Source of the DNA: Neospora caninum Liverpool
Lineage: Eukaryota > Apicomplexa > Conoidasida > Eucoccidiorida > Sarcocystidae
DNA: 64,000 bases
Assembly: GCF_000208865.1 (NCBI RefSeq)
Contig: NC_018397.1
Coordinates: forward strand, 3,873,748 to 3,937,747
Direction: 5' to 3'
The translations under genes and the position numbers were made by a program. The notes beneath the pieces are model-generated. The model ran no database searches. It was not told the DNA's origin and saw only the letters and a program-made list of their open reading frames with translations. Of this stretch, positions 1-11,902 are shown in pieces (within the stretch, counting starts at the first letter, position 1; each line of letters opens with the position of its first letter).

Positions 1-2382
1 GAGGTCCGTCCAAACCGACTTTGAACGTGGAGACTGGTTGGACTGACAGGGGAGAGGAAAACGAAAGAACACGGCACCACACCGGGGAGATGGGCACGGG
101 AACTGGCGGCGGGCCGAATCCAAGATGCTAAGCAGAAGAAAGAGACGGGGGAGCTCAGACGTCAGAGACGAAAGGGGGAGAAGGGACTTACGTTTCGGTA
201 GGTGAAGACGGTCGCAAGACAGTCGATGAAGAAGCATCTCATCAGATTCAGCAGCTCGGATTTCCTGGACACCCCAGCACGAACAAGAACAGCAGTGCAT
301 GTCTCCCGCGCATACGCAAGCTTCCTCGCTTTCGCGGGATCGCGAATCTGGCGGTCAGTTTTGTGAATGCACAAACGCACCTGCGTAGTCCCCACACACG
401 CACGGATTCAACATATCTATCTGTGCAAATGTGCGCAAATTTACCGCTGTGTGCACTCTGTTTCGCCTTGGAGCCCAATGCGTGTACAGACAAATGCAAA
501 GGCAGACGTGTAGCTGGTTGACCAGTGTCCTTCCAGGCAAAGCTTCAGTGAACCGAGAAGGAGAATTTCCCGGGATCACGAGGAACCTCAGATGTGCGGC
601 CAGCAAATTGTATCGCCTGCGTCACCCGTGACAGCACCGGTTGCCGACCGCTCGGATCGCCCACAGATGGTCTTCACGAAAGGGACTGGCAAGGGGAAAG
701 GCCACCGTTCGTCGGAAGCCAAGAACCGACGACCGCAGAGGTGACTGAGGATTCAGGCGTTCGCCCCATTGTCCCTGCGCTGCTTACTTGAGTGGTAGAG
801 GCCATTTGACCTCCGGCGACTCAAACATTTCCTCATCGAGGTCTTCGCTGTCCGGGTCCTCGCCCGCACAATCTGGGGTTTCTGGGTCGCTCGGAGTAGG
901 CATTTCGTTCTCTCCCTTCTCTTCCTCTTGTTCGGAACTGGAGGCAGGCATCCGCTGTTGCTCAGCACGATTGTCTGGTTGGTCGTCTCCTGTTTCCCGT
1001 GCCTGTCCTGGTGTCGCAGAACTTTTCGGCGAGGAGACTTCTGTATGGCTGCCTGTCGCCCCAGACGCGAGTGCCTGGCATGCTTCCTTACCCCGTCTCT
1101 CTTCTTCTTCCCTCAGACCAGAGTGGGAGCTATCGGTGGCCTTCGCCGGAGAGACAGGCGACGAGGAAACGGTCGAATCTCCTGGCAAAGATGCGCTCGC
1201 TTCCACAAACTTCGCTCCGGGGCCTCCTGGGAGGGGCGCGGAGTCAGCGCCTACCGGGGAGTTCTGCCTGCCAGCTTCGGGAGCCGGGTCGTCCGTTCCC
1301 TCCTCGTCTTCCTCTGGTTCTTCTCCTTCCGCCGCTGCCGCCTCAACAGATTCCGCGATGGCGTCGACTGTCCGCCGAAGTTCTGCAACTTGCTGGTTGA
1401 ACTGGAAGGGGTCATCGGTGAAGAGGAGAAGATGAGTTTTGCATCTGAGCTGCAGGATTTCGAGGAGTTCTTTCTCTTCATCCGACAACTCCACCTCGTC
1501 TTGAGCTTCCGCCTTGACGGCGTCCCCTCGGTCGCCCTGCGTAGACCCCACACCGTCTCGCGGGTCCCCGCCAGGTGCCTGGGCCTTCTGTCCCTCGAGC
1601 CGCCGCTTGGCGTCCTCCAGCCCGACCACGAGCGCCGCCGCCGCCTGGGCAACGGCAGCCACCGTCGCCTGTTTCCCCGAATCCCTGTCTTCTCTGCTTC
1701 CGTTGTGGTGCCGTTTGCCGCCTGCGCTGTCTCGCGGCATGACCACAGTCGCGAGCTGCGCCTGCAGCACTGCTTGCCGAGCCTTGGTTCTCGCGGCGCG
1801 AACGCGATCCAGATGAAGCGCCAGGTCTTGGCGTTTCCGCCGCTCGCTCTGGAGCAGAGGCTCGATGGTTTCCCGGAAGAAGGTCTGGATTTCTGTCCTG
1901 CCTTCGGACGCGTTCACGCAGGTCTCGGTCGACGCAGCCGTCAGGAACCCTGCAAACAAGCAGCGTTTCGTCGACGAAGAAAAGTGCGACTGCCAGAGCT
2001 GCTGGAGGAGTTTAACGGCCTTGGGGAACTTGGCGCGCTTCCACATGTGGCGCTGAAGCGTGGCGACGGCATCTTCCACACTCTTTGGCCCGGATGCCGA
2101 CGGAGTGGCTGCGTCGTGTTGAGACGCGCGCGCCCTCAGCTTCGCCTTTCCCTTCTGGGCAGAAGCTGCATCGGTCGAGGGAGAAGGGGTTTCCGGCAGA
2201 ACCAACCGGCGCCGTTTTTCGTCGGGAAGCACGATGCGAGAGGCAGCCTCCGCTGCAGCTCGGCGTCGTTGTTGCAGAAGATATTTCTTCTGTCTTTGGT
2301 AAATGCCATCGAGCAGACGCTCGGCGCGAGAGCGGCCTAACAGAGAAGTCTGCTCTGCCTGGCGTTCGCGGATAGAAGACAT
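1..2382 (-). CDS. Conserved-looking protein of unknown function, 5' part; continues beyond the left edge
   Basis: I do not recognise the family. The start is the ATG at 2382, in a strong context (cccaccATGT). Exon 1 (2382..788) encodes 531 codons plus two bases. The frame appears to stop at 784-786, but that TAA lies inside a consensus donor (GTAAGC), and splicing there to 264..192 keeps the frame. That 73-bp exon follows a pyrimidine-rich acceptor and ends at GTAAGT. A third exon (42..1) after a CT-rich acceptor is also in phase, giving 570 codons in the window. Residues 1-60 are basic and helical, 100-210 helical with likely coiled coil, 297-352 helical, and 353-520 Ser/Pro/Glu-rich and probably disordered. 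The segment across exons 1 and 2 (KWPLPLK, then ELLNLMRCFFIDCLATVF) is dense and hydrophobic, like a folded domain, which supports the splice. If the splice is wrong, the product is 532 residues ending PLPLK. Confidence 0.72.
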
Positions 2383-5123
2383 GGTGGGAGAAAACACAAG
2401 GGCGAAAGAAGCAGCTGCAGAAACGGGGTACCAATGCAGATACAGAGGAGAGAGAGAGCAAAAAAGAGACGAGGACAGAAACGATGCCAAGTGTGCTCCA
2501 AGGCGCAGGCCGCGAAGACAGAACGCAACGAGAGCCAGAGGGGGGCGGAAACGGATGGCTTAGATGCAAATATCCGCACAAGAAGGGGAAACTACGGCAG
2601 AAGCCCGATGTACGGACCGCTAAGGAACGGACGTGTGAGAAGGCAATATAACCGCGATGGGTGAAGAAGAGATTCACGGCGACGCATGGAACGTAGAGGG
2701 GTGAAAGAGCGACACGCGAGACACGGTCAGATGAGTGACAGACTAAAAGAACAAGTGAAGCAAAAGGCAAAGAAGCAAAGTAGGCGACAACAGCCCACCA
2801 GAAAAAACTACATATGCTCTCCGCTGGAACCTACACGGAAGACACCATGAATTTTGTTGGAGAACAGCCCCGCGAAGAACAAGCTCGAGTCATAGTGTTT
2901 GGTTGCAAGACGAGCCCTGCTCCGTTTTCCACCGCAGTGTTGCCCCAACTGGAAACAAGCGAAAACCAGCTTGGATGTTCGCCAAACGACTGAGAAGGTC
3001 GGACGACGCATTTAGACGAGAAGCGCGCCAATGCAGCCAAACGGGTCTTGACGTGCCGAGGGAAGTGTCGCCTTCCGAGGTCACGTCGCCAAGGCGGAAC
3101 GGGAGAGAGCAAAGCAAGGTCACAGGATCATGGTAACGGTGACACGACAGAATAAAAGGAGACTTCGAATGTTACAAAAAAACTAGCAAGAAAGCACGGC
3201 ACTGCTACAGCGGCAATCGAAGCATTCGGAAGACAGAGCATGTTCTTTAGGTCGGGGTTCTGCTTTCTTGTCAGCGTGCATGCGCTACATCGTCCTACGT
3301 TTATGGAGCAGGATCGGAGATCGCGCCACACAACAAGACCGCGCTGAAAAAAAAATCGACAACAACTCTGCAAGGCGACTTCCTTTTACAACACCGACAC
3401 TGACGCGTAGTAGGAAATCGATTAGGAAGGAAATGCCTTTCTTACGGCCATGGGTTCCAATGATGAATCTGCAGGCGTTGACAATGTGACGTCGTTCCTC
3501 AAGTGGCAACGAGGGTCACGCTGAAATGCATTCCGTGTTGTAAATTGATTTCGGACAGAGTCTGGGCGCAGCGCTTTCTACATGATGTACTTTCTGTTGC
3601 TCGGAAAGTGAATCAGTCCCAGGTGACAGCACTCCCCGAGTCTGAAAGTGTACATTTCCATGCGATCCGGCCGTTCGTTCCCAATCAGGACGAGGCCCAG
3701 CAAAAGTACAGATTGGTTGTGTAAGACAGAGTGAGCTACAGAAAAAGGCGCACTATGTAACAAATCAGCTGTACCGTAGCAAGCGAACAAAGTTGAGTTC
3801 TGAACAGTGAAATGCGGTGGGAGGTCACGGGTTGCTGTCGCTTCTGCCTGTAACATCGCTCGCTCTCGAGCCCAGCAGCCTAACATTCCAGACTAAACGA
3901 CAGTAAGAATCGGCTGCCTTTGAAATCATTATAAAATGGAGGATGATTGGAAAGCATTCACGCGAAGGGAGTGATATGTTTGGCAGTGTCGTCCCCAATC
4001 ACTTTCCCGCGTCTGTATGATGACATTTCCATGCTGACAGGCTTGCTCTCCACATTTCGCCGCACACTCCAAGAAGTGCAGCAGCCATTGCTTGAATTCT
4101 CTCGGCTCAATACAAGAAACAGTGATTGATGTGCGACCGACTGTGGAGGCCGATGCAGCCGGTAGGGTGGCGAAATCGTGGCAATTGTATTCGAATGGAA
4201 GGTTGCCTTCGGCAGTTGTGCAGAACCTGGTGGCCGCCACTGAGCGATGGTTTTTTTCCTGACAGCAATGCGACTGAAAGGCAACTTCTTGTGAAGCAGC
4301 GTTCCGCTTCAGTTACGACAACGGCAACCCCGGATGTGCGTTTTCTCAGTAAGGGGATCCCGTCGTACACGGACGGCACCGGGAGCGAGGAAGGAGGAGT
4401 AGCAATCCCGCGAGAAAGTGCGTTCTTCCGAGTCTGAACGCAGCTACGAATCTGACATTCAAGGAAAGCCCAGTACGACTGGTGCTTATTCACTGTGCCA
4501 AGAAACCGATGCGTCCCAAGGGTTCCTTCAGTGGCCGCGCGTAATGTTAATCCAACGCACACATGTTACAGCAGTCGACAAACACACATTATGGCACACA
4601 TAATCTATGGTACAATTCTGAGGACCAGCATCCTGCATCGGGACATCATAGTCATGCTGGGCACAAACATAAAAGCATCGTTCACTGTATAAGCAAACAA
4701 CTCACAAGAAACACACACAATCCCACGCAGCATTGACCCGCGTCTATACCCCTTACGCCGTGTACTAAAAGCGGAATCCCTCGCGTGTCCTGCGGGCCCC
4801 CAGTATCCCAGGTGGAGACCACGACTCCAGATTGTTGAACAACCCTCACCTCTTGCCTTCGGCCGGAGAGCAGACGAAATGCCTTGCGCATTACAGAGGC
4901 CGTCACCCCGCGACACGTTTGAAAAGATTTTACAGTTTCACACTCGTGGGCAGTCGTGAACGTTGCCAGCCCCTGGTGACCCTCCAGGGTGGACGGCACC
5001 GTGCTACGACGCTGCGGTGGAACACGTCGGTCGCATTTGAGTCTCCGACGATGAAGGCCGGTTGTCGGACTGAAAAGAGAGACAAAGTCCCAGGTGCACG
5101 CACTAACGGTAGAGCTACTCGAT
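2383..5123. other. Intergenic: 5' flank of the 2382 gene and downstream flank of the 5124-6356 gene
   Basis: No reading frame here is convincing; the longest are about 100-155 codons on either strand with no family motif or phased splice partners. The first 400 bp upstream of 2382 contain purine-rich AGAGA stretches and one AGAGACG (about 2464-2470), the kind of GAGACG element known from Toxoplasma promoters. The rest is unremarkable. Confidence 0.5.
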
Positions 5124-6356
5124 TTAGCCCCTGCGAGGAGCCCACCCAAGGGTAAACATCCTGGCTTCGAAGGGGGGAAGAGGCCTCCCGCTGGGGGTTT
5201 GCGTTAGGTCGTTGTCTGATATGATACGATCCGCCGTCTGTTTCTCTTCCAGACTGAGCTCGTCTTCCCTGTTTGCCAATTTCCACAAGAACAGCTTCAG
5301 CCGCGCACGGTTGACCTGGATGTGTCTTTCCAAATGGATGAAGTAGGTCTGCGTCACTTCCGCTGGCATAGGCTTGCCGTCCGTATCCAGAAGAGTCCAC
5401 CCGTTGTCGAGTGCAGCCGCAATGTACCTCACAAAGTATAATCGCTGCAGCTCCATCGTGGCAATCGACATCCGAAGGTAAAAACTTGAATAAACTGCTT
5501 CGTTTTCCTCCAGCCACTTCGCACCTACAACATCGGCGAATTGCTGTTGCTCGCTCCTTGCCGTTGAACGGAGGGTGTACAGTTTCAGCATCCTACTCCA
5601 AAAGGCTTGTCTCTCTCGCTCCGCGGGGGTACTGGCTCCCTTCTCGCATGCTTCAGCGAAACGTCGTAGGGGAGATGTTTCAATAACTTTTTCAAAGTGG
5701 GGTTGTGCGAAAGCAGTTGCGTAGCTAACGTCGACGTTGAGGCCATCAGTCACGTGGCTCATAGCTTCTTCAATGTTCGCCGTAATGGGGAGAGAGAAAC
5801 CTCCTTTCCGAGGTAACTGCAAAGGCCGCACACGGCGAGCCAACTGTAACAGTTTTGCCTTAGTTTCCGGGTCTTGCGGGAACTGTAGCGGAGTGACGCG
5901 CAGGAGGTCTTCAGTGTCCTGACCCTCTGGAAGAAGGAGGTCTTCGCACACCGCCTTCGTTGCCGCATCGACGGCCGGCTGGTGGAACTCTTCGACATCC
6001 GAATCGGACACTCCAGCATGATCAGACTTTTCACCCACTTGAGAATCACAATCGGACGCGGTATCAAGATCAGACTGTTCATCCCCTTCAGAATCCGAAT
6101 CGGACGCGGCACCAGGATCAGGCTGTTCATGTTCTTGAGAAGCCGGCTCGGACACGGCAGCAGGATCAGGCTGAGGCGCTGAAGAAGGATCAGGCTGGGG
6201 AGCTTGCGGCGTTTCTGGCTGGGGTTGAATCGGATGGCCGTCGGAGGTCCGCTGTGCTCGGCGCCGCGCCAGTAGCATCGCCCCCACCTGACGGTACAAC
6301 GGAAAAAATGACGAGAGCGCCATCAGAGGAAAGTGATACTGAGGCAAGAGCAACAT
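5124..6356 (-). CDS. Orphan protein with hydrophobic N-terminus, Pro/Asp/Ser-rich acidic region and helical C-terminal domain
   Basis: I do not recognise this gene. From the ATG at 6356 it encodes 410 residues. Residues 1-25 are hydrophobic and could be a signal peptide or anchor, followed by a basic stretch (LARRRAQR). Residues about 40-130 are Pro/Gln/Asp-rich, with repeated QPDP and DSDSE-type acidic units. From about residue 180 to the end the sequence is compact and helical, with many Leu/Arg/Glu and aromatic residues, and looks like a folded domain. This layout is common in coccidian-specific secreted proteins, but no family was recognised. An alternative start is a spliced one: the bases encoding the hydrophobic N-terminus also read as a pyrimidine tract ending in an acceptor (..gtaccgtcag at about 6290), so exon 2 could begin just before GAMLLARRR and the real N-terminus would lie upstream. 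No canonical RRL cleavage motif follows the hydrophobic segment. Confidence 0.68.
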   Translation of the reverse strand: MLLLPQYHFPLMALSSFFPLYRQVGAMLLARRRAQRTSDGHPIQPQPETPQAPQPDPSSAPQPDPAAVSEPASQEHEQPDPGAASDSDSEGDEQSDLDTASDCDSQVGEKSDHAGVSDSDVEEFHQPAVDAATKAVCEDLLLPEGQDTEDLLRVTPLQFPQDPETKAKLLQLARRVRPLQLPRKGGFSLPITANIEEAMSHVTDGLNVDVSYATAFAQPHFEKVIETSPLRRFAEACEKGASTPAERERQAFWSRMLKLYTLRSTARSEQQQFADVVGAKWLEENEAVYSSFYLRMSIATMELQRLYFVRYIAAALDNGWTLLDTDGKPMPAEVTQTYFIHLERHIQVNRARLKLFLWKLANREDELSLEEKQTADRIISDNDLTQTPSGRPLPPFEARMFTLGWAPRRG

Positions 6357-8000
6357 AGGTGCCTCATTGCTGGGCACCAACGGTCGCTAGATCTCTGACG
6401 AAGTTTAGCCTTTTGCTATATGCTACACTGAAAGATCTCTTGGTATCGCAGGTTTGCCTGATCGGGTCCATACTGTGTACGAGCCCAGACGTCTGCTGTC
6501 TCTTCCACGGCTCCAAATGAGCATGCCGCACGGCACGCACACTTTGTATGTGCGCTTCGCAATCCGTGTTGCGTGCATTTCAAAGGGGAAAACCGACCGT
6601 TGAAAGCAGAGGGAACTGCAACACTCAAAAGTCGTTTCACATCCTCTGGGAGGCTCCTGGGTACTCTTCGCTTTGCCGCCAGTGCCTTCGCCAAGAATGA
6701 ATGTTTTTGCCAAAGCCTCAGATGCGGTGTTCTGAGTTTTCCCTCAGCTCTCTGGCAGCATCGCTCTGCAACAACGCTGCTTCTCTCCTGGCACGAGTTC
6801 GCCAAACATAGACAAAGATTACACGGTCAGTGACCTCGGCTGAAGGTTCTGTGGGGCACAACGCGGGGTCAACGGCCGTTTCACCCGGCATCTCTAAAAG
6901 GCATTACTGGGTGCGGGGAAAGCCTAACCAAGGCATGGTGACCGTATTGCTTACGACAGCCGCCTGTTACAAGCCAACATAAGACAGGCAGATCCACGAT
7001 CTAGAAAAAGCGTTTATTATCGTTGCACTTGTAGCGGAACCACTTCGGCCACGCGTCGTCCAAGGGTGCATGCCATGTTCCTTTGCTATCTGGGGGGTGT
7101 GAAAAGAGCCTCAGGTTTCCCGACCGCTACGGGTGATCTTGGCTATCCAAAACAGTCAGCTTCATCCCATGAAGTTTCAACAGCTGCTCAGCCGTAGCCC
7201 TGGCGCCTTTCTTGTTTGCCCCGCACCACGAATCCAGCTCCACTCTTACACAGATATACAGAAAAACACACATCGTACAGATGCAGATGCACTGTGTATA
7301 TATACACAATACATATGCGTCTCGTCTCCCCTGTCGTTGGAACGCCCATCTGCTTTAAGGACTGTCTTCGGGCATAAAGCATGTCTTGCTGGCTAAAACA
7401 GATCTTGCATCCAGGAGCTCGGAACCCGGAAAACTCCGGTCGTTGCAGGTGAACCGACGTACTACCTGCAAGACGAGAAAATGAGATAACACACGGGAAA
7501 TCAGGAAATTTGTCAGTGCGACTGCAAGTATGAAGCCTGGCTATCTTGGACTTGGCTGCAGATTCTTTCTTTAATTTTTTTCGGAAACGCTTCCCCGTGT
7601 GTCCTTTCACGCGTATGAGTTGAAGACATCGTTCAGGGACAAGGCATGTTCCATTCGTCTTTCTCCCGCTAACAAGCACGTGGCAGGGCGAACTAGACAA
7701 GACGGCTGACAACCTGCGCTTGCCACTGGCGTTGCTCGTGATCACATTTTCCCGTAAACCCCGAGCTTCACCATTCCTTGTCGAGGTAGAACTTGCGTAT
7801 ACACAACTGTCGCAGAGCTCAACTCGTTTTTCTGCCGAGGATCGCTACACAGCACTCGAGCGCGCTGCGCACGAGAAACGAACAAGAGAGACTCCCCCGC
7901 GGGGGCGTTCCCTGTAGAACGCAGATAAACCGACAGCGTGCACATCCCAAGAGTTAGAATATCTCGACGAAGGTTATGTCAAGACACCAGCCCTGACCAG
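6357..8000. other. Intergenic, no supported gene
   Basis: An unbroken minus-strand frame at 6416..6805 lacks an ATG and good splice signals, so I leave it uncalled. Around 7240-7320 there is a short TATA/CACA-rich stretch. Nothing else stands out. Confidence 0.4.
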
Positions 8001-9624
8001 AAGAAACTCACGACCTTTGTGTCCGTTGAGAGAAGAAATCTGCCGTGTGCTTCCTATTTAGGAGACCCCGAGTTGGTATTGGCGCTTTTTTCTTGGGCCC
8101 AGTCCATGTTTTCTCCAAGGCATTTCGTTGCATTGTCCAGAGATTGCTTTCGTACGCGTGCTCGCCATCCGTCGTGTACGCTGTGCCCACGGGCTGACAC
8201 GGCACAGGGGCATCTCAGGCCGTGTCACAGCAGTGCACCAGCATCTGTCTACGGTTGCGTGAATCCAAGCAACATACACACGTGCACCGATATCCGCGTA
8301 GACCAGTTATCGCTAACGGACTGCACAGACAGACTTGCACTCCGTATTACACAAGAACCAAGCGTAGCTACACAAGCATGCCGAGGGGTGTGCTACACTC
8401 CTTCCTATCTGGGATGCCGTTTTTCCTGGCGCGTGAAACCGTAGATCAGGGGCTTCAGTCCGAATTTGTTCCTGTGCTTCCGCGAGTCCGGCAGGAACCT
8501 GCTCCTTTTCCACTTACAGGCTGGGGCATACAGAAACGAAGCGAAACACAGGGAGCCCAACTGTCGCGAAAGACCTCACGAAAAAGTCGCTTAAAACCCC
8601 CGCAGACGTCAGCGACACTCCCGTTCGCCCGGGGGCGATAGAGAACGGAAGCGAGGAAAAAGAACGTGTGCATGCGTCTATTCGTCGAACAGCTGTTCTA
8701 GATAAATAGATTCCTGCCTGGAGCACCCGACGAGGTGTTCACAGCACGGTCTGCGGGGACAGCCACTGCGAACGCTGTGCATCCACGTATCTCGACGGCC
8801 CCTATGTACACCGGGTCCACAATTCACGTCGTTGACCGGACAAACGTCTGGTACGATTTCCCCGTTCTCCCTCGATTTCTCATCGTGTATGGCGGTTCAC
8901 ACACATTTGCGTCTACTGCGTGTCCTGCAACAAGAGTGAAACCCGATGCGCCCCAGCCGTTCTGCAAACGAGTCATCCTATCGCGGGCAAGGGTGCGCTA
9001 CAACATGCAGGGGCGGTTTCATGGTGTAGCTTCCAGGGAGTGGACCGTGGGGAGGCAAAAGGTACTTCTACTCTGATTGTACGAGGTCAAGCAAACTCAC
9101 TGCGCCGACAGTCTGTTCATACACAAGAACAGAGTACGGGGGTCCACTAGGCTCGTCGGGCCTCATTCACAACACCGCCTGCCCTTGCAACAGATCCACA
9201 TAAAACATGGAATCATTCTGTTTTTTTTCTGTTTTTTTTATGTGCTTCTCGGACAGGGACGCGCACCTCGACGAAGGCATTAGCCGTCCACATGCGCAGC
9301 CACCGACACACATGCTCGGTTGCCACCCATTTCTCCGTCGGAACCAAACTCCATCCTAGAACACGAGAATTCGAGCAAAATCGGGTAACCCTCCCTCAGC
9401 TGTTGTGGCTTCTGAAACACTGCCAAGCGCGTTTCAGGTGCACGAGATCTGCAGCCTGTGGTGGTACGCCAGCAAATACTTACAAAAAGGACGACACTCA
9501 CAGGCAAACTCGAAGGCACCACACATTCACTCTTAGACCTCTTGTTGCGGTAGTACACGCGCAAGACTATAAAACTTTGAGACGCATATCCAGTTATGCC
9601 AATGAATGTATACATAGAGATCAA

Positions 9625-9643
9625 CATATATATATATATATAT
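9625..9643. repeat. AT dinucleotide microsatellite
   Basis: An (AT)n run with interrupted TATA-rich flanks to about 9665. It lies in sequence with no supported exon. Confidence 0.9.
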
Positions 9644-11878
9644 GTATATTGATATATATGTATACGTATAGCACGAGGTACATACGTGCATAGGCACGAC
9701 GAATGCCGCCTGCTTGCATGCTTAAGAAGATGGACACGCAAACCGCGCGGATCATTAAGGGTTCGTTAGACAGTTATCCACAGGCATAAAGGAAAACCGA
9801 AAGGACTCGTATTAGAGGTGAAACGCACGAGCAGCGCTGGTTGTCTCGCGCTCCTTGGGAAACACTCAGGAAGAGCATGCCACTCTCAAGATCCGCTCCC
9901 CGTGAGGAAACAGAACGAAGTTCGCTCTTCCTCGGCGTGTCTCGTGTGGGAGGCCACCCGTTCTCCAACAGCTGTTTCACTTACGATTGTACGCAAGCTC
10001 TGCGTGATACAAAAGAACCAAAAGTAACAGCGAGTGGAGGCGTTACCTGGCATGGCCAGAAAGGCTGGAAAGGAGAAATACACACGGCATGTGCGCCCAC
10101 CACCACCGCATCTTTGTCGGTAGCCTTGAGGTAGCACGTGAACGAAAGCTGTTCGGAGAGGACCCGTCACCTCTTTAGCCAAGCACACAGCGAGCAAAGA
10201 CGCAACGAACGATTCGTCAATTTCCCCCGCACAGCGTGGAACACTAGAACTCACGTAGACCGCAAGCGCTAATGCACACAGTACGGATCTAGACGCCCAT
10301 CCGAGGAGAAAGTTGGAACGATTCAAGCAAGGATGTGAGCGAGCAAAGATCCTAGTCTAGTGAGAGGAGCGCCTGCAGATGAGGCAGAATCACAGTTCAG
10401 AGGAAGTCTGCAATGTGTGCTCTTTCTCCAGACGGCTCTGTATTACGCATCGTCATGTCCATCACCTGGCCTATACAGAACCAGAAAAGATCCACAACGT
10501 ACCAACACGTCTTTCTGTAAGCAAGATGCAAGGATAACGCAAATCCCAAAAAGCGTTGTGACATGTGTGTTTGTCGGAAAGCGCGGGTTCGATCCACAGC
10601 ATCTTGGGTTCCTCCACTTGGTCTTTCCTCGCGCTGCCAAAAACGGACGCGGATTCACAAGGAAATCTAATAGAAAGTTAATACACGCGGCGTCGCAGAG
10701 AGCCTCTCATTTCACTGTATCTGCATAGAACGGTCGCACACATGTGCCGCCCTGGTATCCCGAGAGGTGTCTTGCTGCTCCCATCGATTCCAAGGAACTC
10801 GACAAAAACGTGACTCGTTTTCGCACCCTGCTCGCGAGCCGGCGAACTCTCCGGTCTCGCTGGGTCTTTACCCCATTCGCTGGTGCTTGCTTCGGCCCGT
10901 CAGTGCTTGGAGGAGATGTGACTGCGCACCTTGGCCAAAACCCGCAAGTGAAGCAGTTGGAGGAACCGAGACTTACCTCCACCCCAGGCACCCGGGCGGG
11001 CGTCTGCACAAGCGCGGATGAAGCAGTCGGGAAAAAACGTGATGAACCTAACGCCGAGTCGACGAAGAGGAAACTCCGAAAAGGGGGTGTGTCACGAAAA
11101 TTGAACCAAACCTTGAGCAAGGCCCGCTCCGGACACCGCCGAAAAACATGGAATTGCCGAGTAGCTGTCTAGGAATTGGTGATGGCCAAAGTACATCCGT
11201 TTTCGTCTTCGTGGAAAGAGCGAAAGGGGAGACCAGCCGTGTCGGTTTTCCTGACAGGCGTGCGGCTGCACCACTAGCTGCAGGCGTCGTGCTCTCAACC
11301 AACCTACTTCAGCGGGAGGCTCATCCTGACAGAGAACGTCACACAGAAAAAGCAGTCATATGCGCACACACAGGCAGAAGCACACTCCTGGGAGCGGGAG
11401 CCAACAGAGTGTTCCGTGAAGCTGGTCGGAAGCAATTCAGCGCCTTTGAGCAGTGAGCAAAGCAACGTGCAAGTTCGCACAGGGACAGGGAAAAGCTACG
11501 CGGAAAAGCCGATGCTCGAGGAGATATGCGTAGAGGACAACGGGCACTTGGCCAGGCGTCTAGGTCGGAAGCGCCTGAGAGAGAATAAGATCCAGTGGAA
11601 GAGGGGAACATAGTTACAAGAGGGGGTGAACGAAGCACACGACATATGCGCTGCGTGCGACGGTGAGTAAATACAAGACCGCCGCGCAGCATCCTGCGTT
11701 TCTGCCGCCGTCTTAGGGCACACGGCCCCTACAGTGTCGACGAAGCATCCGGAGGACCGTTCACATGCTCGTCGACACGGCGGGTGACACCAAATCGAAA
11801 AAACCGGATAGTCCTCGCAGGGCCGACAGGGCAAGCTCCCAAGGACAGCGAGCCGTTCTTTGCAATCCACAGTTTCGG

Positions 11879-11902
11879 TATATATATAGATATATATATA
11901 TT
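11879..11902. repeat. AT-rich microsatellite
   Basis: TA repeats interrupted by single G bases. Noncoding context. Confidence 0.85.

Noticed and set aside
928..2340. Long plus-strand frame of 470 codons
   Set aside because: It is antisense to the exon at 2382..788, starts without a good context and is Arg/Leu/Pro-rich as expected of a shadow frame. The minus frame has a strong start and fits splice sites.
6416..6805. Minus-strand frame of about 130 codons upstream of the 6356 gene
   Set aside because: No ATG, no convincing donor with the phase needed to join the next exon, and no motif.
10560..10610. tRNA-like T-loop (gggttcgatcc)
   Set aside because: The flanking bases cannot pair into a T stem and no acceptor stem or A box lies at the right distance.
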